Counted from the stretch's first letter, positions 32,580 through 42,695 are shown. The stretch is 64,000 bases of DNA from Eurosta solidaginis (GCF_040869045.1 NC_090321.1:32051426-32115425), one strand, 5' to 3'. The notes: generated by a model not told the origin, from the letters alone. Numbers and translations are program-made.

Positions 32580-32965
32580 GTTGTAGAAATGAGATATTAC
32601 AAAATGGCAAATTGTGTGGAAATATGACAAGTGACAAATAAAGAAATGAGAAAATGACAGCGACATAAGACTATTGACATGTGACAAATGACAAGGAAAA
32701 ATGAGAAATAAAAATATTTCAAATGGTAAATGGCAGATCACAGAAGAGCTCCGTCGGTTTCGATTTAATGTTTTACTATGGGCTTAATATTTATATTACA
32801 AAATGACAAATTAAATGGCAATATGACAAATGACAAATAAAGAAATGAAAAATTTACAACTACATATGACAAATGACATGTGAAAAATGACAAGGGAAAA
32901 TGAAAAATCACAATATTATAAATGGCAAATGGCAGATAACAGAAGAGCTTCGTCGGCTTCGATAA
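32580..32965 (+). repeat. Two tandem units of about 190 bp made of AAATGACA words
   Basis: Unit 1 (about 32588-32765) and unit 2 (about 32795-32963) share order and wording: ATATTACAAAATG, AATATGACAA, GACAAATAAAGAAATGA, AATGGCAGATAACAGAAGAG and CGTCGGCTTCGATA. Internally each is built from variants of AAATGACA. Weaker traces of the same word lie at 32390-32420 and 34910-34960. Non-coding. Confidence 0.65.
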
Positions 32966-33129
32966 CCACAATTTACTGCTTTATTACTAGCTTAATATCG
33001 ATAGGGAATTATTATTGTCTAGATGCAGATTTGTAATGGCCGAATCATCGGCTTATTTCTGGTATCTTATTGGTATCTCATTGGCTTGTTAAAAAACTAA
33101 TGTGTCATCTGTCTATATTATAAGCCGAT

Positions 33130-33640
33130 AAAAATAACTAAAACTCCAATAAAAACTGTAAACTCTTTGTTACCAAATCGACAACTTTTATACAAAAAAT
33201 TTATATAACTTTTCCATAGTAAACTGAAAATATTGTGATAGTATCACTCTTTGATATATAATCGATAGATTTTGGGAAGTAGAACGATGTTGATTGATTT
33301 CTGATAATAATTCAATAACTTTTTTTTTTATTTAAAATCGATAAATTCTCGATTACAAATGGACAACTTCTAGATAAATGGTTTCGATGAAAAACCCATA
33401 AAGCGTCGATAAAAATCGGCAACACATTTTTGCCTTTAGTTAAATTTATAAAAATTCAGTAAAAAGTCGATAGCTCGTCTATATCTTGTTGATAAAGCAA
33501 AGCACCTACAAACAACTGATAGTTCGTGTAAAAAATGTGTAAAACGCCCATAACCCGCCGATAACAAACCGATAACTCATCGCTAACATCGTTATTAAGC
33601 TGTTAACACTACGATAACGATTTAGTAAAACGCATTGCCT
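33130..33640. repeat. TTATCGAT-rich degenerate repeat block 2
   Basis: About 500 bp in which ATCGATA, CCGATAAC and TCGATAAA-type words recur every 15-25 bp, mainly on the strand opposite to block 1. Short A-rich spacers separate them. No longer unit could be fixed. Confidence 0.5.
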
Positions 33641-33875
33641 TGACTGAATTTGCTATCTGGTTTCGCTCATATCAACTATATCATTGTGAGATTTCAGCGA
33701 ACAGAATTTTTGTTGACACGTTGCAAACATGTTTCCGTCAGTTGAGTTTGTTTTATGAACGGAGAATCAAAGGAGCTGTCAAATGCTATTGCTATTCTTA
33801 ATTTGAATAGATAAGGACTTCTTGAATTATATTTCCTACTAAGCTATAAAATAAATGGGAAAAATTGTCAAAGAA

Positions 33876-34175
33876 CTGCCAGACAGCCGCAATTCACAGC
33901 TTCTCCAGCCCAATTGTGAACCTCACCTACCCATGGGGAATCCTTTAGTAGCCGTGGCTTTGGCGACCCTAGTTTCTCGTGGAAGTAGGAGGCGGGGGCA
34001 GGATGGCTTAGAAGGTTCAATGTAGTCATAATTACATCGTTTTCGAATTAGTTGGGCTTGTATTTTAATGGTGCGTGTTATCAAAACGTTCCGGATCTGT
34101 ATCCGACAAAGGACCGTCAGCATCGATGGCCCTCCGGGGGGGGGGGGGGGGGGGGGGGGGTGTTTTTTATCTCTA
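33876..34175 (+). mobile_element. CAA-tailed retroposon, interrupted by SINE A
   Basis: Follows the central and 3' parts of 13912-14321 (CAGCTTCTCCAGCCCAATTG, AACCTCACCTACCCATGGGG, GGATCTGTATCCGACAAAGG), reaching CATCGATGGCCCTCC. There a run of 25 G replaces the usual CCCCAAAACCTTCGGGG. Behind it, TCTCTAGAAGAACAACA is the start of the CAA tail, cut by the SINE at 34187-34543; the tail continues at 34544 as GAAGAACAACAACAGC. Confidence 0.7.
34136..34160 (+). repeat. Run of 25 G
   Basis: An uninterrupted guanine run on the plus strand, inside the retroposon copy. It could form a G-quadruplex; the exact length may be affected by sequencing or polishing error. Confidence 0.8.
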
Positions 34176-34186
34176 GAAGAACAACA

Positions 34187-34543
34187 TATATAAATGTAAG
34201 ACGCGATAACCTCCGAAGAGATCTAAGGCCGAGCTTCTCTTCCAATTTTCGTCGTGCTCCTCTTGCTTTTCCCTACAAATTGGCCGGGCGGGACCTACAT
34301 GTTTTATGCCGACTCCGAACGGCATCTGCAAAGCAGATGAGTTTTCACTGAGAGATTTTCATGGCAGAAATACAACCGGAGCGCTTGCCAAACACTACCG
34401 AGGGGCGACCTTGCTTAGAAAAATTTTCTTCTAATTGAAAAACCTTATTTCTAATATTTTGATGTTGCTTTGCCCGGGGTGCGAACCCAGGGCATACGGT
34501 GTGGTAGGCGGAGCACGCTACCATCACACCACGGTAGCCGCTT
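34187..34543 (-). mobile_element. tRNA-derived SINE, family A, with 11-bp target duplication
   Basis: On the minus strand: head GCGGCTACCGTGGTGTGATG with A box, B-box region CTGGGTTCGCACCCC, body with GAAAATCTCTCAGTG, end GCGTCTTACATTTATATATG. The flanks GAAGAACAACA (34176-34186 and 34544-34554) are identical, giving the exact limits. Inserted in the CAA tail of the retroposon at 33876. The frames of 99 and 78 codons that cross it have no meaning. Confidence 0.9.
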
Positions 34544-34554
34544 GAAGAACAACA

Positions 34555-34991
34555 ACAGCTGAATAAACACGTTGTGCGCATGTCGGAAAAAATTTATGCT
34601 CAGTGATTTGACGTGAATTCCCAAATTTTGGAGTGGATAAAAATACTCAACGGCGCATTCAGAAAAGTAGCACCCAACGACTAGTCAACAACTGTTTTTG
34701 CTGAGAAAGCTAATTGTTCCTACGTTAAGCTAAAGTACAATGACTATATACGTTACGGTTTTGTATACTTCCACATAATTCCCTTTCAAAGACTTTTCCA
34801 ACGACAATACATAAATTACGTTTGCATTCTAGGTTTTTCTATACTCGCAGCAAAGATGGTAGCACACTAAAAAGTAACAAGTGAGAGGCGACAATTCACA
34901 AGTACAAAAAATTATATAACAAATGACAAGTGACAGATTATGTATGACAAGAAGGTTACGAAATTTGATGGAATAGGCCTGAATTGAGATA
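34555..34991. other. Unassigned sequence
   Basis: No coding or repeat recognised except some GACAAGTGACA words near 34923-34940 that recall 32580-32965. Confidence 0.35.
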
Positions 34992-34995
34992 GTAT

Positions 34996-35531
34996 TGTAA
35001 GGAATTTACTGCAAATCGTCTTATTTGCAAGTTCGAATCACTAAACTGTTGGATAAATAACTCCAATATTTAATAATGCTAAATGGCCTTTATTAAAGTA
35101 CTTCACAATAAATAACTCTACTATTGCCCGACAGATAGCGTGCTTAATCGAAAACGGACTCTAGCGTCTCTACTTTGGAGCTTTTATACTCTGTGATTTC
35201 CTCGTTGCATCTTCAAGCGCTTCCAGAATTTACTTAATTACTGCCATATAATTATAACTACAGATGCACGTGAATAGCTTCTCATATGCGCGCGTATTTG
35301 TGAGCGACACTTCCACAATTACAATTGCATACTTTCGGGAGCATCTCAGATAACATATCTGCATGTGTTTGTGCATCTCTTCTCCGCTGCTTGTATGTAC
35401 ATATGTGTAGACATAATGATTGATTCGTTAATGTAGATACATAATGATTCATCTGTGGATGTGCATGCAAGGCGCTGCTTAGTATCGGCTTAGAGATGGC
35501 AGTACCCTTAGTGTCGCTAATGTTCGTAACA
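34996..35531 (-). mobile_element. Solo LTR 3
   Basis: A 536-bp copy on the minus strand: starts TGTTACGAACATTAGCGACA (right end) and ends AAATTCCTTACA (left end). It is flanked by GTAT at 34992-34995 and 35532-35535. TATA (GAGTATAAAAGC on the minus strand, near 35195) and AATAAA signals are present. Both termini are intact TG and CA, the best preserved ends of the five copies. Confidence 0.9.
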
Positions 35532-35744
35532 GTATAATAATTTGGTGCGATATACCATAAGGTTTATTGCTTGTTACTTTTCTTACAAATTGAAGCACCT
35601 ACATAATCCTGGAAGACTTCGATACGATTATGAAATTGTTTGACTATGATTACGGTTTTTAAAAATTTCAATGTTTATTTCTTTCTTTTTGGGTGTTTTC
35701 GTACTAACGACAAAAGGAATTGAATTCTCCGATTACACTGGATC

Positions 35745-36115
35745 ACAAATTCCAATTTTTGTTCTGCACCAGAGACGCCATTTAGAAATTCCTATGGAAA
35801 ATTACCCCCTGATTCCGAAAATTAAGGTTATTGTTAATTCTATGGTAAAGTTGCTGAGATATTTACTAATTACCGTTTTTTCAAAAAAAAAAAAAAAAAT
35901 TGGGTCCACTTAATCATATATATCTCAAGAACGAATTGAGCAATTTCAAATCGGTTTGAAGCCTTTAAAAGGTAATAAAATTTTCTATAAACTTTGCATA
36001 CAACACCTTTTATTAGGCCCTGCAGATTCAAGGATAACGAATAATAATTTTTAAAATTTTTTTTTGTGAAAATATAAAAAAATTTGTACTTTGCGAGGAA
36101 GGATCTCGAAAACTT
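35745..36115 (+). repeat. Left inverted-repeat arm of the element around 36-42 kb
   Basis: Reverse-complementary to 41924-42310 over about 350 bp. Shared words include CACCAGAGACGCCAT, AAATTCCTATG, a run of A then GGGTCCACTTAATCATATAT, ATCTCAAGAACG and TTGCGAGGAAGGATCTCG. Identity is roughly 80 percent by eye and fades outward. The outer limit is approximate. It flanks the minus-strand pseudogene whose exons lie at 36114-41470. Confidence 0.75.
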
Positions 36116-36400
36116 AACGCTTATTTAGATTAGGATTGGTCTCTCTTATGAGAAACCAGCAGTAGTTACCCATCATAGCGACATCCCAGAATTCTTGATA
36201 CCGACATTCAATCATTTTCGTTTGCTGGTGAAACCTTTCGCCATGCTCGTCACTTCCGTCGCCAAAATTTTGCGGGAAAAAATTTAAATGGGAGTGTAGA
36301 AAATGAATTTTTAAAGACATACATATTTACTCCTGAAAGAAAATAAAAATTGATATTAGATAAATTCATAAGTGATACATTAGTATATAATTTTCTTAGG
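36114..36400 (-). pseudogene. C-terminal exon of an uncharacterised arthropod protein family
   Basis: The frame 36320-36114 reads KIHFLHSHLNFFPQNFGDGS, DEHGERFHQQTKMIECRYQE and FWDVAMMGNYCWFLIRET. I recognise this as the conserved C-terminal block of a large, widely multiplied arthropod (also aphid and tick) family without known function, usually ending ERFHQD-(x)-MEKRYQG-(x)-MMADYCW-(x)-R. Just upstream on the minus strand TTTTATTTTCTTTCAG precedes GAGTAAATATG, a good 3' splice site, so this was an exon. The stop after NLNKR is natural or nearly so. Further exons lie at 40545-41470 beyond the inserted HINE-like element. Confidence 0.75.
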
Positions 36401-36699
36401 CTAGATTTATCTTTTAATTCAGAACAAATTTTTTATACTCAGTTGAGCAGAGCTCACAGAGTATATTAAGTTTGATTGGATAACGGTTGGTTGTACATAT
36501 ATAAAGGAATCGAGATAGATATAGACTTCCATATATCAAAATAATCAGGATCGAAAAAAAATTTGATTGAGCCATGTCCGTCCGTCCGTCCGTTAACACG
36601 ATAACTTGAGTAAATTTTGAGGTATCTTGATGAAATTTGGTATGTAGATTCCTGAGCACTCATCTCAGATCGCTATTTAAAATGAACGATATCGGACTA

Positions 36700-37630
36700 T
36701 AACCACGCCCACTTTTTCGATATCGAAAATTTCGAAAAACCGAAAAAATGCGATAATTCATTGCCAAAGGCGGTTAAAGCGATGAAACTTGGTAGATGGG
36801 TTGAAGTTATGACGCAGAATAGAAAACTAGTAAGATTTTGGACAATGGGCGTGGCACCGCCCACTTTTACAAGAAGGTAATTTAAAAGTTTTGCAAGCTG
36901 TAATTTGGCAGTCGTTGAAGATATCATGATGAAATTTGGCAGGAACGTTACTACTATTACTATATATGTGCTAAATAAAAATTAGCAAAATTGGATGAAG
37001 AACACGCCCACTTTTTAAAAAAAATTTTTTTTAAATTCAAATTTTAACAAAAAAGTTAATATCTTTACTGTATATAAGTAAATTAAGTCAAAATTCAACT
37101 CCAGTAATGATATGATGCAACAAAATCCAAAACTAAAAGAAAATTTCAAAATGGGCGTGGCTCCGCCCATTTTCATTTAGTTTGTCTAGAATACTTTTAA
37201 TGCCATAAGTCGAACAAAAATTTACCAATCCTTCTCAAATTTGGTAGGAGCATAGATTCTGTGACGGTAACTGTTCTCTGTGAAAATGGGCGAAATCGGT
37301 GGAAGCCACGCCCAGTTTTTATACACAGTCCACCGTCTGTCCTTCCGCTCGGCCGTTAACACAATAACTTGAGCAAAAACCGATATATCTTTACTAAACT
37401 TAGCCCACGTACTTATCTGAACTCACTATATCTTGGTATAAAAAATGGCTGAAATCCGACCATAACCACGCCCACTTTATCGATATCGAAAATTACGAAA
37501 AATGAAAAAAATGCCATAATTCTATACCAACTACGAAAAAAGGGATGAAACATGGTAACTGGATTGGTTTATTGACGCAAAATATAACTTTGGAAAAAAC
37601 TTTGTAAAATGGGTGTGACACCTACCATAT
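36700..37630 (+). repeat. Old array of about 150-bp units in the HINE-like core
   Basis: CACGCCCAC or a close variant recurs at 36704, 36856, 37003, 37162, 37307, 37467 and 37619, steps of 145-160 bp. Each is preceded by a GATGAAATTTGGTA-type phrase about 85-100 bp upstream. Units 1-2 and 6-7 are the most alike (CACTTTTTCGATATCGAAAA against CACTTTATCGATATCGAAAA), as are the two CGTTAACAC-ATAACTTGAG phrases at 36590 and 37352. That points to a duplication of about 760 bp. The same arrangement is present in copies B and C. Confidence 0.65.
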
Positions 37631-37739
37631 TAAGTAGAAGAAAATGAAAAAGTTCTACAAGGCGAAATCAACAGCCCTTGGAATCTTGGCAGGAATACTG
37701 TTAGTGGTATTGCATATATAAATAAATTAGCAGTACCCG

Positions 37740-40240
37740 ACAGATGATTTTCTGGATCACCTGGTCCACATTTTGGTCGATATCGCGAGAATGCCTTCAC
37801 ATACACATCTAAGGGCCACTCGCTTTTAAAACCCTCATTAATACTTTTAATTTGATATCCATATCGTACAAACACATTCTAGAATCACCCTGGCCCACCC
37901 TAATGGCGATATCTCGAAAAGGCGTCCACCTATCGACCTAATGCCCACTCCCTCTTAAAATGCTCAGTAATACCTTTCGTTTGATACCCATATCGTACAA
38001 ACATTCTAGAGTCACCCCTGGCCCACCCTAATGGCGATATCTCGAAAAGGCGACCACCTATATACCTAATGTCCACTCCCTCTTAAAATGCTCAGTAACA
38101 CCTTTCGTTTGATACCCATATCGTACAAACATTCTAGAGTCACCCCTGGCCCACCCTAATGGCGATATCTCGAAAAGGCGTCCACCTATAGACCTAATGC
38201 CCACTCCCTCTTAAAATGCTCAGTAACACCTTTCGTTTGATACCCATATCGTACAAACATTCTAGAGTCACCCCTGGCCCACCCTAATGGCGATATCTCG
38301 AAAAGGCGTCCACATATAGACCTAATGCCCACTCCCTCTTAAAATGCTCAGTAACACCTTTCGTTTGATACCCATATCGTACAAACATTGTAGAGTCACC
38401 CTTGGTCCACCTTTATGGCGATATCTCGAAAAGGCGTCCACCTATAGAACTAAGGATTACTCCCTTTTAAAATATCATTACCACCTTTCATTTGATACCC
38501 ATATCGTACAAACACATTCTAGAGTCACCCTGGCCCACCCTAATGGCGATATCTCGAAAAGGCGTCCACCTATAGACCTAATGCCCACTCCCTCTTAAAA
38601 TGCTCAGTAACACCTTTCGTTTGATATCCATATCGTACAAACATTCTAGAGTCACCCTTGGTCCACGTTTATGGCGATATCTCGAAAAGGCGTCCACCTA
38701 TAGAACTAAGGATTACTCCCTTTTAAAATACTCATTACCACCTTTCATTTGATACCCATATCGTACAAAAACATTCTAGAGTCACCCCTTTCCCACCCTA
38801 ATGGCGATATCTCGAAAAGGCGTCCACCTATAGACCTAATGCCCACTCCCTCTTAAAATGCTCAGTAACACCTTTCGTTTGATACCCATATCGTACAAAC
38901 ATTCTAGAGTCACCCCTGGCCCACCCTAATGGCGATATCGCGAAAAGGCGTCCACCTATAGACCTAATGCCCACTCCCTCTTAAAATGCTCAGTAACACC
39001 TTTCGTTTGATATCCATATCGTACAAACATTCTAGAGTCACCCTTGGTCCACGTTTATGGCGATATCTCGAAAAGGCGTCCACCTATAGAACTAAGGATT
39101 ACTCCCTTTTAAAATACTCATTACCACCTTTCATTTGATACCCATATCGTACAAAAACATTCTAGAGTCACCCCTTTCCCACCCTAATGGCGATATCTCG
39201 AAAAGGCGTCCACCTATAGACCTAATGCCCACTCCCTCTTAAAATGCTCAGTAACACCTTTCGTTTGATACCCATATCGTACAAACATTCTAGAGTCACC
39301 CCTGGCTCACCCTAATGGCGATATCTCGAAAAGGCGTCCACCTATAGACCTAATGCCGACTCCATCTTAAAATGATCAGTAACACCTTTCGTTTGATACC
39401 CATATCGTACAAACACATTCTAGAGTCACCCCTGGCCCACCCTAATGACGATACCTCGAAAAGGCGTCCACCTATAGACTTCATGCCCACTTCCTCTTAA
39501 AATGCTCAGTAGCACCTTTCGTTTGATACCCATATCGTACAAACATTCTAGAGTCACCATTGGTCCACCTTTATGGCGATATCTCAAAAAGGCGTCCACC
39601 TATAGAACTAAGGATTACTCCCTTTTAAAATACTCATTACCATCTTTCATTTGATACCCATATCATACAAACACATTCTAGAGTCACCCCTGGCCCACCC
39701 TAATGGCGACATTTCGAAAAGGCGTGCACCTATAGACCTAATGCCCACTCCCTCTTAAAATTCTCAGTAACACCTTTCATTTGATTCCCATATCGTACAA
39801 CTAGAGACACCCCTGTTCCACCTTTATGGCGATATCTCGAAACGGCGTCCACCTATTGAACTAAGGATCACTGCTTTTCAAAATATTCATTAACAGCTTT
39901 CATTTGATACCCATATCGTACAAACATATTCTAGAGTCACCCCTGGTCCACCTTTATGGCGATTTCTCGAAAAGGCGTTCACCTATAGAACTAAAGCCCA
40001 TTCCCTTTTAAAGTACTCATTATCACCTTTCATTTGATACCCATATCGTACAAACACATTCTAGAGTCAGCCCTGGTCCACCTTTGTGGCGATATCCCTA
40101 AATGGCGTCCATCCATAGAACTATGGCCTACTCTCTCTTAAAATACTCTTTAATACCTTCCATTTTATACACATGTCATACAACCACATTCCAGGGTTAC
40201 CCTAGGTTCATTTTCCTACATGGTGATTTTCCTTATCTTG
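37740..40240 (+). repeat. Central tandem array, 128-bp unit, about 19-20 copies
   Basis: The phrase CTCGAAAAGG occurs at 38041, 38169, 38297, 38425, 38553 and 38681, exactly 128 bp apart. Two monomer types alternate irregularly: type 1 with CCTAATGCCCACTCCCTC, type 2 with CTAAGGATTACTCCC (for example 38454, 38710, 39107, 39612). Neighbouring monomers at 38041-38340 are nearly identical; those at both edges are more diverged, the usual sign of unequal exchange. Short frames such as 38344-38598 are by-products. Confidence 0.95.
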
Positions 40241-40305
40241 TCTCCATAGCTCTCAACTGAGTATGTAATGTTCGGTTACACCCGAACTTAGCCTTCCTTA
40301 CTTGT

Positions 40306-40544
40306 TGTTTACATTTTTCTCGATCTTGTTTGTTCGGAACTGGACGATGAATTCAGATTTAGGGCTATATATTTTCATGTAAATTTAAAAATTTTCATAC
40401 AAGTATTTTGTTTATCGGGCTGATAGGTTTTAAAGTTAACTGAGAAAACGGTCTTAAATATGTTTTTTTATTTAATTATTATTATTATTATTATTTTTTT
40501 ATTTTATTATAATTTGAGCAATTTTTGCTTTATATCATACGTTT
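40306..40544. other. Unassigned sequence between element and exon
   Basis: AT-rich, ending in an ATT trinucleotide run (40475-40500). It lies inside the interrupted inverted-repeat element, probably intron or lost coding; no exon could be read. Confidence 0.35.
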
Positions 40545-40790
40545 CCTTCGTATATTCTGCATGCGCGATCGGAATAGATGGATTTTGCTTCCCAAAATGC
40601 AATAATACGGCCTTTAAACTTAATTTATTGCCGCTTATGAACAATCGCCACTCCTTTGAATCATTTGATTCACCAAACTGTTTGAATAGACCAGCATTGT
40701 CTTTGCAATAAAAAACACTGTACTGTCCTCCTTCGTATAGTACTTGGAATATTGTTTGTGGCGAGTTCTATAATATGTTACCTTAACATC
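40545..40790 (-). pseudogene. Middle exon of the uncharacterised arthropod protein family
   Basis: On the minus strand, with small shifts, it reads VSSDVKVTYYRTRHKQYSKY, YCKDNAGLFKQFGESNDSKE, WRLFI, LSLKAVLLHFGKQNPSIPIA and HAEYTKETYDIKQKLLKL. The EWRLFIDSSKRSLKAVLLHNG-type block is a hallmark of the family recognised at 36114-36400. Sequence order from high to low coordinates (N to C) agrees with the other exons. A frame shift near 40710 and a stop near 40640 show decay. The following central part of the protein (normally several hundred residues) is absent. Confidence 0.72.
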
Positions 40791-40794
40791 GGAT

Positions 40795-41190
40795 GAAACA
40801 AATTTAAATTATTGCATATGAGAGACGTGTATTTCGCCCTTTTCCTTTGACAATTCTAAACCTCTTATCCCATTATTGAGTTGTGCTTGTGACAAAGAGT
40901 TGCTTTCGTTTTCCGTTTGAAATCCAGTACAACATGATGCTGCGTAATCAGATACTGCTGTTGACAATGAAACTGGAGCCGGAACTAAAATTAAATTTGA
41001 TTCTGACAATGTGGCTTCCGTTGAATTTAGTTCTGGTAATGACACTGTAGATACGCTCGCATAGGTTACTTTTCTTGACTTCCCAACCTCAAGTACTTTT
41101 TAGTACAAATATAGCGTCCGTTGAATGGCAAGTTGGTTCCCTCCACTTCTTTGGTGTAATAAATTTCATATGTCGCCTAAATAGATAGTT
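40795..41190 (-). pseudogene. Second exon of the uncharacterised arthropod protein family
   Basis: A minus-strand 3' splice site candidate (TTTCTAAAACTATCTATTTAG near 41178-41198) precedes RHMKFITPKKWREPTCHSTD, where family members have a WREP-NH-DCYFC motif. After a frame shift near 41110 come YICTKKYLRLGSQEK, then the longer frame 41045-40809 (MSLPELNSTEATLSESNLIL and a serine-rich linker ending KGEIHVSHMQ). The cysteines of the WREP region are those of a putative zinc-binding module. Confidence 0.65.
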
Positions 41191-41215
41191 TTAGAAATTA
41201 GTCAGCTATGCATTA

Positions 41216-41470
41216 AAAGGGAGCAAATTCCTAACTTTTACAACGCACCTTTTTGTTCCGGTTTCCGAAAAAATCAATTCGACTCGACATGTGAGGCACA
41301 CAGTATTCGGTGTCCATGGATTTAGGCTCAATTCCAAGATACTTATAGTATGTAACTTTCAAGGGATTTGAAAACACACGTCGCATCCTTTTAACGATAA
41401 ATTTACCGCAGATGAAACAGAACATATCTGAATCATTTGTACACTCAAACTCTCGCGTCCTTTTATTCAT
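41216..41470 (-). pseudogene. First exon of the uncharacterised arthropod protein family
   Basis: Starts at the ATG at 41470: MNKRTREFECTNDSDMFCFI, then CGKFIVKRMRRVFSNPLKVT, YYKYLGIEPKSM and PHMSSRIDFFGNRNKKV. Family members open with C-x-D-x-D-x-FCYICGE and later W-x-PH-x-C-x-x-C; here FCFICGKF is kept, but the second pair of cysteines is lost. The reading runs into AACAAAAAG followed by GTGCGT, a plausible 5' splice site, and the next exon continues 30-50 bp downstream. A real start codon and splice signals suggest the parent copy was a spliced gene. Confidence 0.72.
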
Positions 41471-41923
41471 ATTATATTTTTAAGTAAATGATGGGCCAAA
41501 AACTGCAATTATAAACTGAACAGTATTCGGCGAGCATTGCAGATATTATGAAGGAACAAGGTACTATTGTTTATACTTAGATTATGTAAAAATTCAAGCC
41601 TACCTAGACAAAAAGGTTCCCTAGTTCTACAAAGAAAACACTACCTGCCTTAAAAATATGCTCTTGCTTGAAATGTGCCTGGGTTTAAGAAAACGACACT
41701 AACAGTTTTTTGTATCTAATAACCCTTTGAAAATCTACCTGCGAACTAATTGATATACGAATACTAAAACATATGTACCAGTAGCGTACTTAAGTATTAA
41801 ATTGATATATTTACTTGAATGCTTATAACTTTTGTATTAGTCCATCGATTTTGTTGAATGAAAGCTTATTTTTATTAACAAAACTGAGCTTAGAGAGGAA
41901 AAAAAATATGCAAAAAAATAAAA

Positions 41924-42310
41924 AAGTTTTCGATATCCTTCCTCGCAAAATACAAATTTTTTTATATTTTTACAAAAAAAATTAAGAAAATCCGTAATGA
42001 TTGTTCGATATCTTTGAATCTGCAGTGCCTAGCAAAAAGTGTTGTATGCACAGTTAATAGCAAATTTTATTACCTTTTGAAAGCTTCAAACCGTTTTGCA
42101 TTTGCTTAATCCGTTCTTGAGATATATATGATTAAGTGGACCCATTTTTTTTTTTTTTTTTTTTGAAAAAAACGGTTATTCATAAATATCTCAAAAACGA
42201 TACCATAGAATTAAAAATAACCTTGATTTTCCGAGTCAAGGGGTAATTTTACATAGGAATTTCATAATGGCATCTCTGGTGCATTTTGGCTGTAAACCAA
42301 TGTTATTAAC
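41924..42310 (-). repeat. Right inverted-repeat arm of the element around 36-42 kb
   Basis: Reverse complement of 35745-36115 (CGATATCCTTCCTCGCAAAA, CGTTCTTGAGATATATATGA then TTAAGTGGACCC, a T run, CATCTCTGGTGCAT). Outside it, CTACTGGCATGCCCCCTTAA (42354-42373) may be the true end of the element. A similar CTACTGGCATGCTC occurs at 45632. No such sequence is seen outside the left arm. Confidence 0.7.
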
Positions 42311-42690
42311 CGGTTTTGAGCTCCTTCAAATAAATTTATTTCGACAAATTTCCTACTGGCATGCCCCCTTAAATGTTGTAGGGTAGGAACTTATGCACTT
42401 GTGCTCCGGTCATCCCTACGTACTTAAATTTAAGCAGTTTATGCATCAGTGATGGTTTTTTCAATCACTTTGTTTAATTAGTTATAATGTGCCCGGGTTG
42501 GGGGGGGGGGGGGGGGGGATAAAAAGGATTAAGTTGGGCATGACAACAACACACAAGAAATAAAAGAAATTACCCACACAAATAATCGCATTTATGGTAA
42601 TTATATATATGTAGGAATGGAAAATGACCTCGTCGTTCTATATAAATCAAAGAGTTATTATTCTATAATTAAATAAGTTTCTGGTGTAAC
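42311..42690. other. Unassigned sequence with a 19-G run
   Basis: Contains an uninterrupted G run at 42500-42518 after GCCCGGGTT. The remainder is AT-rich and not recognised. Confidence 0.5.
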
Positions 42691-42695
42691 TATAT

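Larger units (their letters stand above)
36434..40305 (+). mobile_element. HINE-like non-autonomous Helitron, large copy A
   Basis: 3.87 kb. It opens TATACTCAGTTGAG and closes CTCAACTGAGTAT (subterminal inverted repeat), followed by the hairpin GTTCGGTTACACCCGAAC (40270-40287) and TTAGCCTTCCTTACTTGTT. After the opening come the GTCCGTCC microsatellite (36578-36593), a conserved block of about 1.1 kb, and a central array of 128-bp units (37740-40240). This is the published plan of DINE/HINE elements: subterminal repeats, microsatellite, core, central tandem repeats, 3' hairpin, T-rich target, no duplication. No protein is encoded. It is nearly identical to copy B at 52932 and disrupts the pseudogene around it. 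Confidence 0.8.

Noticed and set aside
37740..40240. 128-bp array as a CRISPR array
   Set aside because: Repeats are contiguous with no unique spacers, in a eukaryotic non-autonomous element.
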